This document shows, piece by piece, positions 62,019 to 64,000 of a DNA stretch of 64,000 nt. The notes under the pieces are model-generated. The model was not told the origin of the DNA. It ran no database searches and saw only the letters and a program-made list of their open reading frames with translations. Each line of letters opens with the position of its first letter. Position 1 is the stretch's first letter. The translations under genes were made by a program, and so were the position numbers. The stretch lies in the NCBI RefSeq assembly GCF_001941845.1, contig NZ_CP018870.1:2697001-2761000 (forward strand), given 5' to 3'. This stretch comes from Streptomyces sp. TN58 (GTDB lineage: Bacteria > Actinomycetota > Actinomycetes > Streptomycetales > Streptomycetaceae).

Positions 62019-62048
62019 GGTACCGCGCGGTACCGCACGGTGTCACGC
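62019..62048 (-). promoter_or_regulatory. Three tandem 10-bp repeats, candidate antitoxin operator
   Basis: CGGTACCGCG, CGGTACCGCA and CGGTGTCACG follow each other directly in front of the antitoxin start. The first two contain the palindrome GGTACC. Ribbon-helix-helix proteins bind such one-turn-spaced repeats cooperatively. The repeats touch the 3' end of the upstream MFS gene. Confidence 0.6.
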
Positions 62049-63503
62049 GGATTCGGGAGTCGGCTCCAGCCGGGTCGCGACCCACGCCCCCACCAGTGCC
62101 ACGCACGCCATCGGCAGGAACACGACGGCGAAGGCGGCCGGGTTCGAGGCGCCGCCCGCCCCGCCGGCGGTCACCGCGTGCGCGGCCCCGACCGCCCCGC
62201 CGCCGAGCGCGGCGAAGGCGGCGCCCCCGGCGGCCAGCAGCACGACGTTGGCGAGGGCGTCGGAGATCTGCAGGGCGGCGGAGTTGGCGCCGACCTCCTG
62301 CGGCGGCGACAGCTTCAGCAGCAGCACGCTCGTGGAGCCGATCACCAGGCCCATGCCGAGGCATCCCACGGCCCAGGCCAGTGCCAGCGTCCACACGGGC
62401 ACGGACTCGACGAGCACTGCGGGCGCGGCGGCGATGGCCAGCGCCACCAGCACCATGCCGGTGACCATCAGCCGTTCCCGGTACGGGGCCGTGCGGCCCT
62501 GCGACTGCACCCAGGAGCCGCCGGCCCAGGTCACCCCGCCCAGCGCGAGGGAGAAGCCGGCCATCGTCGGGCTCAGCCCCCGCTGGGTGACGAGCATCAG
62601 CGGTACGAAGCTCTCGGCGGCGACGAACGCCCCCGCGGCCACCCCGCGCAGCAGCACCACGGACGGCAGCCCGCGCCGGGCCAGGTACGTCCCGCGGGGC
62701 AGCAGCCCCAGCACGGCGGGCACCAGCAGGGCCGCACCGGCGACGCCGGGTACGAGCGAGAGCCACCGCAGGTCCTGGGCGGCGTACTGGAGCAGTCCCG
62801 CGCCGACGGAGATCCCGAGCGCGAGGCGGATGCGGCGCCGGTCGAAGCCGCGGGGCTCGCCGTCCACGGGGCCGGAGGCGGTCCGGCGGATGGCGGGCAG
62901 CGCGACGACGAGCGGTACGACGACGAGCGCGGGTATGCCGAGGAACACCCACCGCCAGCCGAGGTGTTCGGTGACCGTGCCGGAGGCCAGTGGCCCGACG
63001 ATGGAGGGCACGACCCAGCTCGCGGCGAAGGCGGCCATGATCGCGGGCCGCAGCCGCTCCTCGTAGGCGCGGCTGACGACGACGTACAGCGCGACGATGA
63101 CGAGCCCGCCGCCGAAGCCCTGTACGGCGCGGCCGCACACGAACACCCACATGGCGCCGGCGGTCCCGGAAACGACGAGGCCGGCGGCGAAGGCGGCGAT
63201 CCCGACGGTCAGCGGCTTGAGCGGGCCCTGCCGGTCGGCCCACTGCCCGGCCAGGACCATGCCGAAGAGGCTGGTCGTGAAGTAGGAGGAGAAGGCGAAG
63301 GCGTAAAGCCCGATCCCGTCCAGCTCGCGGGCGGCGACGGGCATGGCGGTGCCGACGGCGGTGGCCTCGAAGGCGATGAGGAAGACGACGGAGATGATCC
63401 CGATGCTGAGCGTCCGGTACGCGGGCCCCATGACACCGCTGCCGCGCGGCGGGGTCGGGAGGGGTGCGGTTCTCTGCGGCACGCGGGGTTCGAGGGCGCT
63501 CAT
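62043..63503 (-). CDS. MFS transporter (DHA2-like, 14-helix type)
   Basis: This 486-residue membrane protein has about 14 helices. Motif A, AGQWADRQGPLKPLTVGI, follows helix 2, motif C-like ASWVVPSIVGPLASGTV lies in helix 5, and a second set occurs in the C-terminal half. It is probably a proton-driven drug or metabolite exporter. ATG 63503 (MSALEPRVPQ) is preferred. An upstream ATG in frame lies outside the sequence that resembles a protein start. No regulator gene is adjacent. Confidence 0.87.
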   Translation of the reverse strand: MSALEPRVPQRTAPLPTPPRGSGVMGPAYRTLSIGIISVVFLIAFEATAVGTAMPVAARELDGIGLYAFAFSSYFTTSLFGMVLAGQWADRQGPLKPLTVGIAAFAAGLVVSGTAGAMWVFVCGRAVQGFGGGLVIVALYVVVSRAYEERLRPAIMAAFAASWVVPSIVGPLASGTVTEHLGWRWVFLGIPALVVVPLVVALPAIRRTASGPVDGEPRGFDRRRIRLALGISVGAGLLQYAAQDLRWLSLVPGVAGAALLVPAVLGLLPRGTYLARRGLPSVVLLRGVAAGAFVAAESFVPLMLVTQRGLSPTMAGFSLALGGVTWAGGSWVQSQGRTAPYRERLMVTGMVLVALAIAAAPAVLVESVPVWTLALAWAVGCLGMGLVIGSTSVLLLKLSPPQEVGANSAALQISDALANVVLLAAGGAAFAALGGGAVGAAHAVTAGGAGGASNPAAFAVVFLPMACVALVGAWVATRLEPTPESA

Positions 63504-63601
63504 CGCCCCAGCGTAAGGTGCAAGCCCCGGTTTTGACCCTGTCCATTCGACGTATCCCACCCTCGTCCCCCGGACCTAGACGAGTAAGTCCGAAGTGTTG
63601 G

Positions 63602-64000
63602 TCAGTGGTCGTAGGCGACGAGTGATCGGGTGATGGATGTTCCGTTGGCCCGGTTGTGCCAGATGGCTGCGGTCAGGGCCAGGATGCGTTGTCCGACGCG
63701 GGCCAGGACCCCAGATGGGGTCCTGGCTCCGTGACGTTCGAGGTCGAGTTGGCCTTTGAGGGTGTCGTTCACCGACTCGATGAGCTGCCGGATCGGTTTG
63801 AGCAGGTGCTCGCCCGGCCGTGGCTTGCGGTTGCGGTAGCTGGGCCGCAGCAGGGTCAGGCCGTGGTCGGCCATGAAGGCGTCCAGGTGCTTGGAGACGT
63901 AGCCCTTGTCACCGACGATGGTCTGCCCGGGGTGGGTGGCCAGCAGGTCGATGTCCTGGGTGAGCATGCCGGCGAGGACTTCACGCTCGTCCGTTTTCGG
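63602..64000 (-). CDS. IS982-like transposase, cut by window edge
   Basis: The frame is open to the right edge (133 codons seen) and ends with TGA at 63602. It contains QTIVGDKGYVSKHLDAF (catalytic Asp) and PIRQLIESVNDTLKGQLDLE (catalytic Glu), ending TAAIWHNRANG, which fits the C-terminal half of IS982-type transposases as I remember them. The element end should lie between 63540 and 63600, but the inverted repeat partner is outside the window. The preceding residues PKTDEREVLAG continue the frame to base 64000. Confidence 0.8.
   Translation of the reverse strand, partial: PKTDEREVLAGMLTQDIDLLATHPGQTIVGDKGYVSKHLDAFMADHGLTLLRPSYRNRKPRPGEHLLKPIRQLIESVNDTLKGQLDLERHGARTPSGVLARVGQRILALTAAIWHNRANGTSITRSLVAYDH

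Overview
The window is a piece of a Streptomyces chromosome. The base composition is very GC-rich with G/C-biased third codon positions. The markers are typical of the genus: an SsgA-like sporulation protein, DUF445 and DUF1707 proteins, RDD proteins with long Pro/Ala tails, GlcNAc-type PTS genes with DasR (dre) operators, and the CysO/CysM/Mec cysteine pathway. From about 15 kb onward the gene order matches, as far as I remember, the conserved Streptomyces core around nagE2 and hppD. That synteny is recalled, not searched.

Bases 1-15,034 are accessory DNA. An IS701-like transposase (254-1576) sits at the left and a complete IS5-family element (14143-15034, target duplication CTAG) at the right. 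Between them are two converging operons that look like one large restriction/anti-phage system. The rightward operon encodes a MORC/MutL-like GHKL ATPase, a PD-(D/E)XK (DUF4420-like) protein, a Z1-domain helicase-like ATPase, a C5 methyltransferase that has lost its catalytic cysteine (Arg83 in place of the Cys of PCQ), and an intact C5 methyltransferase. The leftward operon encodes a Vsr-type endonuclease, a second GHKL ATPase fused to an N-terminal XRE helix-turn-helix, an unrecognised protein, and a DUF6339-like protein. Stop/start overlaps tie each operon together. This is the best candidate in the window for an incompletely described system. It resembles the MORC/Z1/Vsr restriction neighbourhoods predicted by Iyer, Abhiman and Aravind, with extra partners.

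From 15 to 27 kb there are small membrane proteins, a GNAT acetyltransferase, an AbiEi-like protein, a DUF445 membrane protein and a 0.9-kb non-coding block of nested repeats. These are followed by a DUF1707 protein, an ABC-2 exporter (one ATPase, two permeases), a class A penicillin-binding protein, a guanidinium exporter behind a guanidine-III riboswitch, a GroES-like protein and the peroxiredoxin Bcp.

From 27 to 43 kb come an HNH protein with four repeated units, tRNA-Leu(UAG), rdgB, a lipoprotein, rph and the GlcNAc PTS genes (EIIB and two EIICs with three dre boxes). Next are an MBL hydrolase, a DUF488 protein, the cysM-cysO-leader peptide-mec cysteine cluster, an amino-acid permease, DUF2017/clpS and the NAD-salvage genes pncB and pncA.

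From 43 to 64 kb there is a secreted M6 metalloprotease, two RDD proteins, an SsgA-like protein, a GlcD-like FAD oxidase, a TPR protein and hppD divergent from an Lrp/AsnC regulator. After these come an ArsR-MFS pair, a Lon-type (S16) membrane protease, an IclR regulator, a DEAD/DEAH helicase, a Doc/RHH toxin-antitoxin pair, an MFS exporter and a truncated IS982-like transposase at the right edge. Many convergent gene ends carry strong hairpins or copies of a dispersed GC-rich palindrome.
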